The notes beneath the pieces are model-generated. The model made no database searches. It was not told the DNA's origin and saw nothing but the letters and a program-made list of their open reading frames with translations. The position numbers and the translations under genes were made by a program. Source: Lentzea aerocolonigenes (GTDB lineage Bacteria; Actinomycetota; Actinomycetes; Mycobacteriales; Pseudonocardiaceae). From it: DNA of 64,000 bases. Shown piece by piece: positions 24,852 to 34,040 of the stretch (position 1 is the first letter of the stretch; the number at the start of each line of letters is the position of its first letter). The stretch lies in NCBI RefSeq assembly GCF_000974445.1, contig NZ_BBOJ01000020.1, positions 119,925 to 183,924 on the forward strand, given 5' to 3'.

Positions 24852-25882
24852 CAGCTGGTGCGCTTCGGCTTACGGGCGGCGGGCTTCTTCTTCGGCGTGG
24901 CCGTCGAGGCGCGCACCGTCGGCGGCTTCGGCTTCTCCGCCGCCACCACCGTCAGCTTCGGCTTCGGCGCGGGCTCCTCGGCGGGCTTGCGCACGGACTG
25001 CTGTATTTCCTCGACCGCGGTCCACGCCGGGTTCGGCTCGGCAGGAGCCGCGGCGGGAACCGGGGCCGCGGGGACGGGCTCGTCGACGCGCGTGGAGATG
25101 CGGGAGGCGGCGCGGCGCGACCAGCGGGTCGGGCGGGCGGCGCGGATCGGCTCGTCCACCGAGGTGGTCGCCGAGGTCGAGACGCGGCGGGTCGGGGCCT
25201 TCACCGCGGAACCGACCAGGAACAACGTCGGGCGGTACAGCTTGTGCTTCTTCACCACGGCTTCCAGCTCGCCGATCGTGGTGTGCACGACCAGTTCGTC
25301 GGCCTGGCTCACCTTGTACGCGACGACGACCGGCGTGGTCTCGGAGTAGCCGCCCTGGAGCAGCTTCTCGACGAACTGGCCGGTGCGCGCGCCCGAGACC
25401 GTGGCGGCCATCGTGGTCTGCAGCGCGGCGAACTCCTGGACGAGCTCGCTGCTCTCCGGCGAGATCAGCACGGTCGACGACGCCTCGGTGAGCGTGATCT
25501 CGCGGCCGATCTTGGCGGCGGCGGCGGCCACGACGGACACACCCGGCACGACCTCGACCTCGAGGCCGAGACGCAGGCACAGGTCGTGCTGCTCCTGCAC
25601 GCCACCACCGGTCGCGGCGTCACCCGCGTGCAGCCGGACGACCGTCAGGCGCGACGCGGCGGCACGGCGGTACAGGTCCGTGATCTCCTCCTGCGTCACG
25701 CGGGAGAAGTCGACCAGTTCGGCGTCGGCACGGGCGTGCTCGCGGACGCACTCGGCGTCCACCGCGCTGGGGGCCCAGACGACCACGTCGGCTTCCGCGA
25801 TGCGGCGCGCGCCGCGGAGGGTGATGAGGTCGGCGGCACCGGGACCGGCGCCGACGAAGGAGACCCGACCGGTCGTCGTCAC
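24851..25882 (-). CDS. cobM: Precorrin-4 C11-methyltransferase with low-complexity tail
   Basis: 343 residues. Residues 1-250 are a tetrapyrrole methyltransferase (VSFVGAGPGAADLITLRGA, VVRLHAGDAATGG, VEVVPGVSVVAAAAA, ending RPTLFLVG). The GDP motif typical of CobM is replaced by GDA. The last ~95 residues are a Pro/Ala/Lys/Thr-rich extension (PAEEPAPKPKLTVV, KKKPAARKPKRTS) not found in standard CobM of about 250 aa. It methylates C11 in aerobic cobalamin synthesis. It starts 30 bp after cobB. Confidence 0.85.
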   Translation of the reverse strand: MTTTGRVSFVGAGPGAADLITLRGARRIAEADVVVWAPSAVDAECVREHARADAELVDFSRVTQEEITDLYRRAAASRLTVVRLHAGDAATGGGVQEQHDLCLRLGLEVEVVPGVSVVAAAAAKIGREITLTEASSTVLISPESSELVQEFAALQTTMAATVSGARTGQFVEKLLQGGYSETTPVVVAYKVSQADELVVHTTIGELEAVVKKHKLYRPTLFLVGSAVKAPTRRVSTSATTSVDEPIRAARPTRWSRRAASRISTRVDEPVPAAPVPAAAPAEPNPAWTAVEEIQQSVRKPAEEPAPKPKLTVVAAEKPKPPTVRASTATPKKKPAARKPKRTS

Positions 25883-25912
25883 GACAGCTCCACAGGGGTT
25901 TCGGCGAGAGGC

Positions 25913-27289
25913 TTAAGCGAAGACCGTACCGCCTGCCGCTCCGGCCACGAACGGGTGGCAGGCGCGCACGAAACGGGCTACGGCTTCCGGATCACCTGCC
26001 GGGTGCGTGTGGAGGTACGACGCGTGCACGCCACCGGCGACGAAGCCCTCGGCGACGGGCCGTGAGTCGACGCCGCGCCAGTGCCACGCGGGAGGGTCCG
26101 AGTGCGGTGTGGACAGCTGGGTACGGTGGAACTCGTGGCCGGTCACGCGGCTGCCGGCCAGGTGCAGCGGCGAGCCGGCCGACGCCACCGCGTCCCGGTA
26201 ACCCAAGGTCAGCTTCGGCGTCATGAACCCGTCGGCGTCGAGCACGCCGCACATCGGGTGCCCGTCGAGCGACCTGGCGAGGTACAGCAACCCACCGCAC
26301 TCGGCGTGCACCGGCGCACCCGATCGAGCGAACCGGGCCACCGCGTCGCGCAACTTCGCGTTGGCCGACAACGCTTCCGCGTGCTGCTCGGGAAATCCGC
26401 CAGGAAGGACGAGCCCCGCCGTGTCTTCCGGAAGATCTTCATCGTTGAGCGGATCGACGACGGCGACTGACGCTCCCGCCGCCTTCAGCACCTCGACGTG
26501 CTCGGCGTACCCGAACGTGAACGCCGCTCCACCCGCCACGGCGATCACGGGTTCGTGCGCGACGGGTTCGACCTGCGGTTCCCACGCGGCGACCGCCATC
26601 GCGGGCACGGAACGGGCGAGCCTGCGCACGGCGTCCAGGTCGACGTGCTCGGCCACCGCGGCGGCAATCGCGTCGACCGCGGCGACGGCCTCCGGACCGT
26701 GCTCCGCCGCCGTCACGAGCCCCAAGTGCCGTGAGGGCAAGGAGAACTGAGGATCCCTCGGCAGCACGCCGAGGACGTCGAGCCCGACCTCGTCGCACGC
26801 CGAGCGGAGGACCTGCTCGTGCCGTTCCGAACCGACCTGGTTGAGGATCACGCCGCCGAGCCGGACCGTGGGGTCGTAGCCGCGGAACCCGTGCAGCAGC
26901 GCGGCGAGCGACCGGCTCTGCCCCCGCGCGTCCACGACGAACAGCACGGGGGCGTTGATCAGCTTGGCGACGTGCGCGGTCGAGCCGACACCCGCGGTGT
27001 CGACGCGGCCGTCGAACAGGCCCATCACGCCCTCGACGACGGCGATGTCGCAGCCCTTGGAGCCGTGCGCGAACAGGCCGGGGATGCGGTGCTCGCCGAC
27101 CAGCACGGGGTCCAGGTTGCGGCCCGGTCTCCGCGTGGCCAGGGAGTGGTAGCCGGGGTCGATGTAGTCGGGGCCGACCTTGAACGGGGCGACTCGGGAG
27201 CCGGCGCGACGGAGTGCGGCCATCAGGCCCGTGGCGACGGTGGTCTTGCCGCTGCCCGAGGCCGGGGCGGCGACGACCAGTCTGTTCAC
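25913..27289 (-). CDS. cobB: Hydrogenobyrinate/cobyrinate a,c-diamide synthase
   Basis: 458 residues. N-terminal P-loop amidoligase domain (LVVAAPASGSGKTTVATGL, FKVGPDYIDPGYHSLAT) and C-terminal class I glutamine amidotransferase domain with nucleophile Cys in HAECGGLLYLA. It amidates the a and c side chains using glutamine and ATP. The GTG start overlaps the cobO stop (GTGA), indicating coupling. Confidence 0.95.
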   Translation of the reverse strand: MNRLVVAAPASGSGKTTVATGLMAALRRAGSRVAPFKVGPDYIDPGYHSLATRRPGRNLDPVLVGEHRIPGLFAHGSKGCDIAVVEGVMGLFDGRVDTAGVGSTAHVAKLINAPVLFVVDARGQSRSLAALLHGFRGYDPTVRLGGVILNQVGSERHEQVLRSACDEVGLDVLGVLPRDPQFSLPSRHLGLVTAAEHGPEAVAAVDAIAAAVAEHVDLDAVRRLARSVPAMAVAAWEPQVEPVAHEPVIAVAGGAAFTFGYAEHVEVLKAAGASVAVVDPLNDEDLPEDTAGLVLPGGFPEQHAEALSANAKLRDAVARFARSGAPVHAECGGLLYLARSLDGHPMCGVLDADGFMTPKLTLGYRDAVASAGSPLHLAGSRVTGHEFHRTQLSTPHSDPPAWHWRGVDSRPVAEGFVAGGVHASYLHTHPAGDPEAVARFVRACHPFVAGAAGGTVFA

Positions 27290-27900
27290 CACTCGATCCC
27301 CCGCTGGCCCTTCTGGCCCGCGTCCATCGGGTGCTTGACCTTCGTCATCTCCACCACGAGGTCGGCGGCGTCGACCAGCTTCTGCGGCGCGTACCGGCCG
27401 GTGATCACGACGTGCTGGTGGCCCGGCCGGTTGACCAGCGCGTCCACCACCTCGTCGACGTCGATCCAGCCCCAGTGCAGCGGGTACGTGAACTCGTCGA
27501 GCACGTAGAAGCCGTGGCGTTCGGACTGCAGCCGGCGGGCGATCTCCTGCCAGCCCTCGAGTGCCGCGGCGGCGTGGTCCTCCTCGGTGCCCTGCTTGCG
27601 GGACCAGGACCAGCCCTCGCCCATCTTGTGCCACTCGACCGCGCCGCCCTCGCCGGTCTCCTCGTGCAGCCGGCCGAGCGCCTTGAACGCGGACTCCTCG
27701 CCCACCCTCCACTTGGCGGACTTCACGAACTGGAACACGCCGACGTCCCAGCCCTGGTTCCAGCCGCGCAGCGCCATGCCGAACGCGGCGGTCGACTTCC
27801 CCTTCATCTCACCGGTGTGCAGCATCAGCAACGGCCGGTTGCGGCGCTGACGGGTGGTCAGGCCGTCCTTCGGCACCTCGGTGGGTTGTCCTTGAGGCAC
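27286..27900 (-). CDS. cobO: Corrinoid adenosyltransferase, CobA/CobO type
   Basis: 204 residues, full length. Walker A LHTGEMKGKSTAAFGMALR, the adenosyltransferase core VGVFQFVKSAKW and VLDEFTYPLHWGWI, ending with KGQRGIEW. Transfers the 5'-deoxyadenosyl group from ATP to cobalt of the corrinoid. It lies 10 bp after the chelatase-like gene. Confidence 0.95.
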   Translation of the reverse strand: MPQGQPTEVPKDGLTTRQRRNRPLLMLHTGEMKGKSTAAFGMALRGWNQGWDVGVFQFVKSAKWRVGEESAFKALGRLHEETGEGGAVEWHKMGEGWSWSRKQGTEEDHAAAALEGWQEIARRLQSERHGFYVLDEFTYPLHWGWIDVDEVVDALVNRPGHQHVVITGRYAPQKLVDAADLVVEMTKVKHPMDAGQKGQRGIEW

Positions 27901-27910
27901 TGGGTTCTCC

Positions 27911-29815
27911 TTATGCGGCCCGGACGACGCCGGCGAGGTGGTCGGCGGACAGCTGGTCGAGCTTGACGCACGTGCCCTGCAGCGCTTCGGCGATCTTCTG
28001 CGCGAGGCCTAGGCGGACGTGGCCCTGTTCGCAGTCCACGACCACGACGGCGGTCTGCTCCAGCAGTCCGGCGGCCTTGAGCGCGTCCTTGGTGGGGTCG
28101 CCGCCGAGTCCGGACGACGTGGCGCGGCCGTCGGTCAGCAGGACGACGAGCGGGCGCTTGCGCGGGTCGCGCAGCCGTTCGATCTCGAGCACCCGGTGGG
28201 CCTTCAGCAGGCCGTCCGCGAGCGGGGTCCTGCCACCGGTGCGCATCTTCTTGAGCCTGGTCGCGGCCGCGTCGACGGAGGTGGTCGGGGGCAGGGCGAC
28301 CTCGGCCTGGCTGCCGCGGAACGTCACCACGCCGACCTTGTCGCGGCGCTGGTAGGCGTCGCGCAGCAGGGAGATCACCGCGCCGCTGACCGCGGACATC
28401 CGCTGTCGCGCCGCCATCGAGCCGGAGGCGTCGACGACGAACAGCACGAGGTTCGACTCCTTGCCCTCCCGGACGGCCCTGCGCAGGTCGGTTCCGGTGA
28501 GCACGAGCCCAGGGCCGCTGCGGCCGCGCGCCTGCTGGTGCGGTGCCGCGGTGGTGAGGGTGTCGACGAGGTGCAGGCCGCTTCCGTCCACTTTGGACGA
28601 ACGGACGATCCTGCCGGTGCGGGCGCGGGCCCTGGAACGCTTGCCCGGCGCGCCTTCCCCGACGCCGGGGACCTCGAGCAGGCGCGCCTTGAACGCGGGC
28701 GCGGGCTCAGGCGCCGGACGGTCGTTGGGCGCGTTCCCGTTGCCCTTCGGACCTTCCTGCGGCTCGGGCAGCTCGCCTCCACCGGGGCCGTCGTCGTCGG
28801 GGCCGTCGTCCGGTTCTTCCGCGTGCTCGGCCGCCTGGCGCATGGCGTCCTCGAGCTGCTGCTCCTCGATGCCGGGCTCGTCGAACGGGTCGCGGCGGCG
28901 CCGGTGCGGCAGCGCGAGCCGGACGGCGGTCTCGACGTCGATCTCCTCGACCTGCCCGGCGCCGCGCCACGCCGCGTGGGCGGTGGCGGCACGCGCCACG
29001 ACGAGGTCCGCGCGCATGCCGTCGACCTCGAAGGCCGCGCAGACGGCGGCGATCCGGCGCAGCTCACCGTCCGGAAGGGACACCTGCGGTAGCTTCCGCT
29101 TGGCGTCGGCGATCTGCTGCCGGAGCTTCGCGTCCTCCGCCTCCCACTTCGCCGCGAACGTGACGGGATCGGCCTCGTAGGCGAGGCGGCGCCGGATCAC
29201 CTCGGTGCGCACGCTCACGTCCCGCGCGGCCTTCACCGCCACGGTCAGCCCGAACCGGTCGAGCAGCTGCGGCCGCAGCTCGCCCTCCTCGGGGTTCATG
29301 GTGCCGACCAGCAGGAACTGGGACGGGTGCGAGACCGACACGCCTTCGCGTTCGACGTGCGCGCGCCCCATCGCGGCGGCGTCGAGCAGCAGGTCGACCA
29401 GGTGGTCGTGCAGCAGGTTGACCTCGTCGACGTAGAGCACACCCCGGTGCGCCGCGGCCAGCAGACCGGGCTGGAACGCCCGGACACCCTCGGTCAGCGC
29501 CTTCTCCAGGTCGAGCGAGCCGACCAGCCGGTCCTCGGTGGCACCGACGGGCAGCTCGACGAGCCGGGCGGGGCGGGTCTCCGTGCCGTCGTGCGGCGCG
29601 TCGGGGCAGTCCGTGCTGCCCGGCACGCACCCGAAGCGGCAGCCGCGCGACACGGCCAGCTCCGGCAGCAACGCGGCGAGGGCGCGCACGATCGTCGACT
29701 TCGCGGTCCCCTTCTCGCCGCGGACGAGAACACCGCCGATGCCGGGGTGCACGGCGTTGAGCAACAGGGCCAGCCGGAGGTCGTCATGTCCGACGACAGC
29801 CGAAAAGGGGAACAT
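27911..29815 (-). CDS. Magnesium-chelatase-like AAA+/vWA subunit (ChlI-ChlD fusion)
   Basis: 634 residues. An AAA+ domain (about 1-320: Walker A VRGEKGTAKSTIVRAL, Walker B ADEVNLL-like VLYVDEVNLLHDH) is fused through an acidic Pro/Gly linker (about 330-400) to a vWA domain with the MIDAS start LFVVDASGSMAA. In actinobacterial B12 loci this BchI/BchD-type protein is thought to serve the cobalt chelatase CobN, which is not encoded in this window. ATG 29815 starts the conserved part. It is the first gene after a cobalamin riboswitch. Confidence 0.88.
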   Translation of the reverse strand: MFPFSAVVGHDDLRLALLLNAVHPGIGGVLVRGEKGTAKSTIVRALAALLPELAVSRGCRFGCVPGSTDCPDAPHDGTETRPARLVELPVGATEDRLVGSLDLEKALTEGVRAFQPGLLAAAHRGVLYVDEVNLLHDHLVDLLLDAAAMGRAHVEREGVSVSHPSQFLLVGTMNPEEGELRPQLLDRFGLTVAVKAARDVSVRTEVIRRRLAYEADPVTFAAKWEAEDAKLRQQIADAKRKLPQVSLPDGELRRIAAVCAAFEVDGMRADLVVARAATAHAAWRGAGQVEEIDVETAVRLALPHRRRRDPFDEPGIEEQQLEDAMRQAAEHAEEPDDGPDDDGPGGGELPEPQEGPKGNGNAPNDRPAPEPAPAFKARLLEVPGVGEGAPGKRSRARARTGRIVRSSKVDGSGLHLVDTLTTAAPHQQARGRSGPGLVLTGTDLRRAVREGKESNLVLFVVDASGSMAARQRMSAVSGAVISLLRDAYQRRDKVGVVTFRGSQAEVALPPTTSVDAAATRLKKMRTGGRTPLADGLLKAHRVLEIERLRDPRKRPLVVLLTDGRATSSGLGGDPTKDALKAAGLLEQTAVVVVDCEQGHVRLGLAQKIAEALQGTCVKLDQLSADHLAGVVRAA

Positions 29816-29849
29816 GCTCGGCAAGGTCCTTCCTCGGGTGTCCACGCCC

Positions 29850-29992
29850 GCGGTCGGTGGGGTAAGAGGGGGACGAGTTCCTGACTCCCGACACGCGGTC
29901 GGTCACAGTCGCGGGACGGCGCCGGATTCGCACCGGCTTCCTCGCGCTCCCCTCACAGCCCCGGCATCGTCGCATTTCGCACCCCCGGGACC
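29850..29992 (-). promoter_or_regulatory. Cobalamin riboswitch
   Basis: On the reverse strand, in order: GAAGCCGGTGCGAATCCGGC, then CGTCCCGCGACTGTGA and the B12-box-like GGAGTCAGGAACTC. These match the core of the cobalamin riboswitch, directly upstream of the six-gene B12 operon. Expected to reduce expression when adenosylcobalamin is plentiful. Boundaries are approximate. Confidence 0.9.
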
Positions 29993-30052
29993 AACAGCCA
30001 GGTGAGCGACATCGCCCGCGGAAGGTCCCTCGACGTGGTGATCGTCTCTCTC

Positions 30053-30058
30053 TAGGGT
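30053..30058 (+). promoter_or_regulatory. -10 box of a leaderless start
   Basis: TAGGGT lies 7 nt upstream of ATG 30066, which favours that start over the GTG at 30057. Confidence 0.45.
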
Positions 30059-30065
30059 GAGCCAG

Positions 30066-32180
30066 ATGGGGTGGGACGTCGATCTCGGCGGGTGGGAGTC
30101 GGTACCGCCGGAGGAACTGGCGATGAGGCCGGACCTGGTCAGCGGTCTGCCCGCGCGGGAAGCGGCGGCCAGGGCGCTGAAGTACGCGCGGTCGGCGGGG
30201 CAGGCGCCGTACGACGAGATCGGGTTCCGTTCGCTCGCGGCGACCCCGTTCGACAGCTACGGGCCGCTGCAGACGTTCGCCAGGGCACGGCTCGACGCCG
30301 AACGGGAGCTCCGCCGCCGCACTCCCGCCGATCTGGACCTGCTGCTCACGCAGACCCGCAAGCTGCGGCACAGGCCGATCGCGGCACCGGACGGGCGGAT
30401 GCGGTTCACCGTCCAGGACGACCTGTTCAACCTGACCCTGGTGCCGGAGAACGGCGAGCCCGACGACGGGCTCGTGTGGTCGTTCCCGCTGAGCGCACCG
30501 CCGAAGATGTTCCTCGACGCGGCGGACGACAGGGACGAGCCGCAGCTGTTCACCCAGCACGCGCGAGTGGACGTGCCGGACTCGTACTGGCTGCCGCTGC
30601 CCGCCCTGATCGAAGCCGGTCGGTTCCAGCGGATGCAAAAGGTCACCGGCGATCTCGTGGCGAGCACCGCCCCCGGCAACTACTACTGCTTCGTCTCCCA
30701 CCGCTGGCTCACGCCGACCGCGCCGGACCCGGACGGCCGGCAGGCGCGGCTCATCGCCTGGCAGCTCGTCGCGGCGCTGTGCGAGGCGGTGTACGTCGCG
30801 CACGAACGCGGTCTGCACACACCTCGCAAGGTCAGCAGGCTCACGCCGGTGCCGGTCGGGGCGTCCGGGTCGGACCTCGCCGAGGCGCTGATCGTCAACG
30901 TGCTGCGTCCCGCGCTGGACCCCGCCGGGCTGGACGCGCTGCACGCCGAGATCTGGCCGCTGCAACGGGAGACCGCCGACCGGGGCGTTCCGGCGAGCCA
31001 CGCCGACGAGGACCTCAGCCGGTTGCGCGCGCTCGTCGCAGGGCATCCCGGGTTGCGGCGGCTCCTGGACCGCGTCCTGCTCTGGTACGACTACAGCTGC
31101 ATGCCGCAGCCTCCGCGCACCCGAGCCGAACAGCTGGCGTTCGACGAGGGGCTGACCCATCTCGCGGTGCACCAGATCATCGGGCGCACGGCGATCCTGC
31201 TCGACGACGCCGACGACTACCTCACCCGCGCCTGGTGCACCCTCGAGGCGCTGACCGCCGACTCCGCGCAGAACTTCGACCTGCTGGTCGGTGCCGACCG
31301 CTCCACGGTCGTCGCCGGGCGCACCGAGCACCACCTGTACACCCTTCTCCAGGACCGGCCGCACGTCGTCTGGCGGGCCCTGCTCGACACCGAGTTCTTC
31401 GGCGTCCAGACACCCGACGAGTGCCTGCGCCGCCTGGAGCTCTCCGCGACGGTGCCCACCGACCTGCCCGCGGTGTACGCGGGGCTCTGCAGGCTCGGCA
31501 TGCCCACCAAGATCCACATCGACGACACCGAGGTGCTCACCGGCGTCTTCCCGTTGCCGCTGGTCGACGGCGGACGCGCGGTCGTGCTGCCCGCGTCCAC
31601 CGCGCGGCCTGCCGACAGACCGCCCGCCTGGAGCACCGCCACGCTGGACTGGACCGCGGTGACGCGTCTCGGCCAACGCCGCGGCCACCGCGTTCCTCCG
31701 TCGTACGTGGAGCTGGAACGGCGGTGGCTCGGCCGTGGCCGCGACTGCCACGTCGTGGTGATCGGCTCCTGCGAGGGCGAAGCGGCCCTGATCGCCGAGT
31801 GGGCGCTCGCGCGGCACGACGAACTGGCCTCGGCGGCGAACTGTGCGGTCGGCTCGCTGAGCTGGCTCGCCACCGACGTGGCACCGGTCGGGCACTTCGC
31901 CGACGGCACCCTGCGCACCACGACGATCGACGCGCCGATGTGGGTTCTGGTGGCGGCAGGCATGAGGTTCGAGCGGTGCGCGACCACGGCCGCGATCCTC
32001 AACGCGCTCGACGGCGCCGGGTTGCCGCACGTCACCGTCGCCGTCGACGCGCCGGAGAACAACGTCGAGCGGCACAACCCGTCGCAGCCGGGCCCCGACT
32101 TCAGCCGTCGAGGTGGCGTGACGACCGCGCAGTGGCCTGGAGGCCTGTTCCGCGCCCGGTTGTTCGACGAGATCGGCTGA
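30066..32180 (+). CDS. Large protein with TIR/HET-like motifs (possible conflict or signalling effector)
   Basis: 704 residues, no signal peptide or membrane segment. The central part (about 200-410) contains YYCFVSHRWLTP, LWYDYSCMPQPPRT and DDYLTRAWCTLEAL with the spacing and wording of TIR/heterokaryon-incompatibility-like domains (strand-SHRW, W-D-x-C-PQ, RxWC-x-E). The N-terminal ~190 residues and a C-terminal region of about 200 residues (CHVVVIGSCEGEAALIAEW) are not recognised. In TIR-fold NADases a conserved Glu is catalytic; the Glu of the WCTLE motif is a candidate here, by analogy only. The next gene, 11 bp away, encodes a TPR protein. Other possibility: a non-enzymatic signalling scaffold. 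Confidence 0.6.
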   Translation: MGWDVDLGGWESVPPEELAMRPDLVSGLPAREAAARALKYARSAGQAPYDEIGFRSLAATPFDSYGPLQTFARARLDAERELRRRTPADLDLLLTQTRKLRHRPIAAPDGRMRFTVQDDLFNLTLVPENGEPDDGLVWSFPLSAPPKMFLDAADDRDEPQLFTQHARVDVPDSYWLPLPALIEAGRFQRMQKVTGDLVASTAPGNYYCFVSHRWLTPTAPDPDGRQARLIAWQLVAALCEAVYVAHERGLHTPRKVSRLTPVPVGASGSDLAEALIVNVLRPALDPAGLDALHAEIWPLQRETADRGVPASHADEDLSRLRALVAGHPGLRRLLDRVLLWYDYSCMPQPPRTRAEQLAFDEGLTHLAVHQIIGRTAILLDDADDYLTRAWCTLEALTADSAQNFDLLVGADRSTVVAGRTEHHLYTLLQDRPHVVWRALLDTEFFGVQTPDECLRRLELSATVPTDLPAVYAGLCRLGMPTKIHIDDTEVLTGVFPLPLVDGGRAVVLPASTARPADRPPAWSTATLDWTAVTRLGQRRGHRVPPSYVELERRWLGRGRDCHVVVIGSCEGEAALIAEWALARHDELASAANCAVGSLSWLATDVAPVGHFADGTLRTTTIDAPMWVLVAAGMRFERCATTAAILNALDGAGLPHVTVAVDAPENNVERHNPSQPGPDFSRRGGVTTAQWPGGLFRARLFDEIG

Positions 32181-32191
32181 GGGGAACGCAC

Positions 32192-33088
32192 GTGACCGAC
32201 CTCTGGCAACGACTGTTCGTCGCCTATCACACCGGCGACGAGCACACGTTCATCGAGCTGTGCCGGACGCACGCGCAGACCGTGGTGCGCGAGTTCAACG
32301 GCTGGGCGGTCGTCCCTGCCGAGATCCGCGCCGATCCGCAGAGCATCAACGCGTACGGCAGCGTCCTGATCGCCACCGCGCAGGTGCTGGAGGCACTGGG
32401 GCACCCGGAGCCGATGAACCGGCTCAACCCGCAGGGTGCGGCGAACCCGATCAACGCCTGGAACTACGCCTACCAGCGGGCGCAGCACCTGCACGACGCG
32501 GGTGAGCACGCGGCGAGCACCGACGAGCTCCGGTCACTGCTGGCAGACGTCGAGGGCTCGTCCGGACCGGGCGTCGACGAGCTCCGCGCCAAGATCTCCG
32601 GACTGCTCGGTGCCAACGCGCAACGGCTCGGCAACGTCGACGAGGCGCTCGAGCACACCCGTGACGCGTTGCGGCGCTGCCGGGAGCTGAACGACCTCGA
32701 AGGCGTGTGGATCTACACCGAGAACGCGGAAACCCTGTTCGTGGCCAAGGAGATCACCGACGGCACCGAGACGGGCCGCGAGCTGGCGCACACCCGTGAC
32801 CGGCTCGCGTTCGCCCAGGACCTCAGCGACACCCGGCGGTACCCGGCCAGCAACGACGTCCTGCGGGAACTGCTCACCGCCGTGACGGGCACCGCGGGCA
32901 CGCGCTACCTCGGCAAGATCCACGGCCTGCTCGGGCTCAACCACTTCAACCTGGGCGAGCTGGACGCGGCGTCGGAGAACACCCGGCTGGCGCTCGCGGA
33001 GTGCCGGGCGCGGCAGGACTACGCGGGTGAACGGATCTACGCCGCGAACCTCGCCGAGATCGAGCGCTCAGCCCAGCGCGGCGAGTAG
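32192..33088 (+). CDS. TPR-repeat protein, partner of the upstream TIR/HET-like protein
   Basis: 298 residues, helical, with recognisable TPR-type units (GLLGANAQRLGNVDEALEHT at about 135-155 and GLLGLNHFNLGELDAASENT at about 248-267), plus less clear repeats between. Likely a protein-protein interaction or sensor subunit. The GTG start follows GAGGGGAACGCAC and lies 11 bp after the upstream stop, so the two genes form one transcription unit. The last 21 bp overlap the convergent aldolase gene. Confidence 0.75.
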   Translation: MTDLWQRLFVAYHTGDEHTFIELCRTHAQTVVREFNGWAVVPAEIRADPQSINAYGSVLIATAQVLEALGHPEPMNRLNPQGAANPINAWNYAYQRAQHLHDAGEHAASTDELRSLLADVEGSSGPGVDELRAKISGLLGANAQRLGNVDEALEHTRDALRRCRELNDLEGVWIYTENAETLFVAKEITDGTETGRELAHTRDRLAFAQDLSDTRRYPASNDVLRELLTAVTGTAGTRYLGKIHGLLGLNHFNLGELDAASENTRLALAECRARQDYAGERIYAANLAEIERSAQRGE

Positions 33089-34030
33089 CTCGGTCCAGGC
33101 CTCCCGCACCTCGTCCCCGGTCCACTCCAGCGCGGGCTCCGCCACCGTGATCTCCGTCTTCGCCAGCGTCCCGTCCCGCCAGAACGACCCGAGGAACTTC
33201 CCGCTCGCCTCGGTCAGCCGTGCCGGATCACCCGGCAGGTGCAACGAGAACTGGTGGGTGTGCGGCTCCGGAAGTCCCATCGCGGCCGCCACGACCTTGG
33301 CGTGCGCGACGTACTCACCCAGCCGGGGCAGCACCGTGTCGAGGCCGTGGAGTGCGGACAACGCGGCCGGCCACTGCTGGAACAGCATGCCGCCGTACCG
33401 GTGCCGCCACACGCGTGCCTGGTCGACGAAGTCCTGGGTGCCGGCGAGCGCGGCGCCCGAGATGCCCTCCAGCGACTTGTAGAACGACACGTAGACCGAG
33501 TCGAACAGGCCCGCGATCTCGTTCAGCGGCTTGCCCAGGCCGTAGGTGCTCTCCCACAGGCGCGCGCCGTCGAGGTGCACGACCGCGTCGCGTTCGCGGG
33601 CCGCGTCGACGACGGTGACCAGCTCGTCCCAGGTCGGGAGGATGAAGCCCGCCTCGCGGTCCGGGACCTCCATCAGCAGCGTGCCGAACGGCTCCGGGCA
33701 CGTGGCCACGTCGGCGTTGCGCACCTTGATCGGGCGCAGACCTGAGAGCACGGTCAGGGCGTCGTCTTCGTGGTGCAGCGGGTGCGCCAGCGGGTGCATC
33801 GCCACGATCGGGTTGTGCGTGCGGTCGGACCAGCAGCGCAGGGCGATCTGTTGCGCCATGGTGCCCGTCGGCACGAACAGCGCGGCCTCGGTGCCCAGCA
33901 GCTGTGCGACCCGCGTCTCCAGCGCGCCCACCGGCCCGCCTTCGCCGTAGCGGTCGGGGTCGACGTCCGGCACCGGGCCGAGCATCTCCAGCAGCGACTT
34001 CTTCCGGACTCCCGAGAGCTGTCGGTTCAT
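33068..34030 (-). CDS. PLP-dependent beta-eliminating lyase / threonine aldolase-like
   Basis: 320 residues, fold type I PLP enzyme. The Schiff-base lysine is in VYVSFYKSLEGISGAAL (about 195), the PLP-phosphate/ring contacts in VPTGTMAQQIAL and VVHLDGARLWES. This is the low-specificity L-threonine aldolase family (cleaves threonine or allo-threonine to glycine and acetaldehyde). The length is slightly short of 340. ATG 34030 is used; GTG codons just upstream are alternatives. Confidence 0.85.
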   Translation of the reverse strand: MNRQLSGVRKKSLLEMLGPVPDVDPDRYGEGGPVGALETRVAQLLGTEAALFVPTGTMAQQIALRCWSDRTHNPIVAMHPLAHPLHHEDDALTVLSGLRPIKVRNADVATCPEPFGTLLMEVPDREAGFILPTWDELVTVVDAARERDAVVHLDGARLWESTYGLGKPLNEIAGLFDSVYVSFYKSLEGISGAALAGTQDFVDQARVWRHRYGGMLFQQWPAALSALHGLDTVLPRLGEYVAHAKVVAAAMGLPEPHTHQFSLHLPGDPARLTEASGKFLGSFWRDGTLAKTEITVAEPALEWTGDEVREAWTELLAALG

Positions 34031-34040
34031 CACCACCGCA

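Noticed and set aside
30057..30065. Upstream GTG start for the TIR/HET-like protein
   Set aside because: ATG 30066 is spaced correctly from the TAGGGT box; the GTG would add only three residues and overlap the box.
29784..32075. 763-codon reverse-strand frame opposite the TIR/HET-like gene
   Set aside because: It shadows that gene's third-codon GC bias and has a repetitive Arg/Gly/Val composition without motifs. The forward protein has recognisable motifs.
30066..32180. Confident assignment as a TIR NADase
   Set aside because: Only short signature motifs support the fold; the catalytic Glu is by analogy and no homologue search could be run. Kept as possible, not stated.
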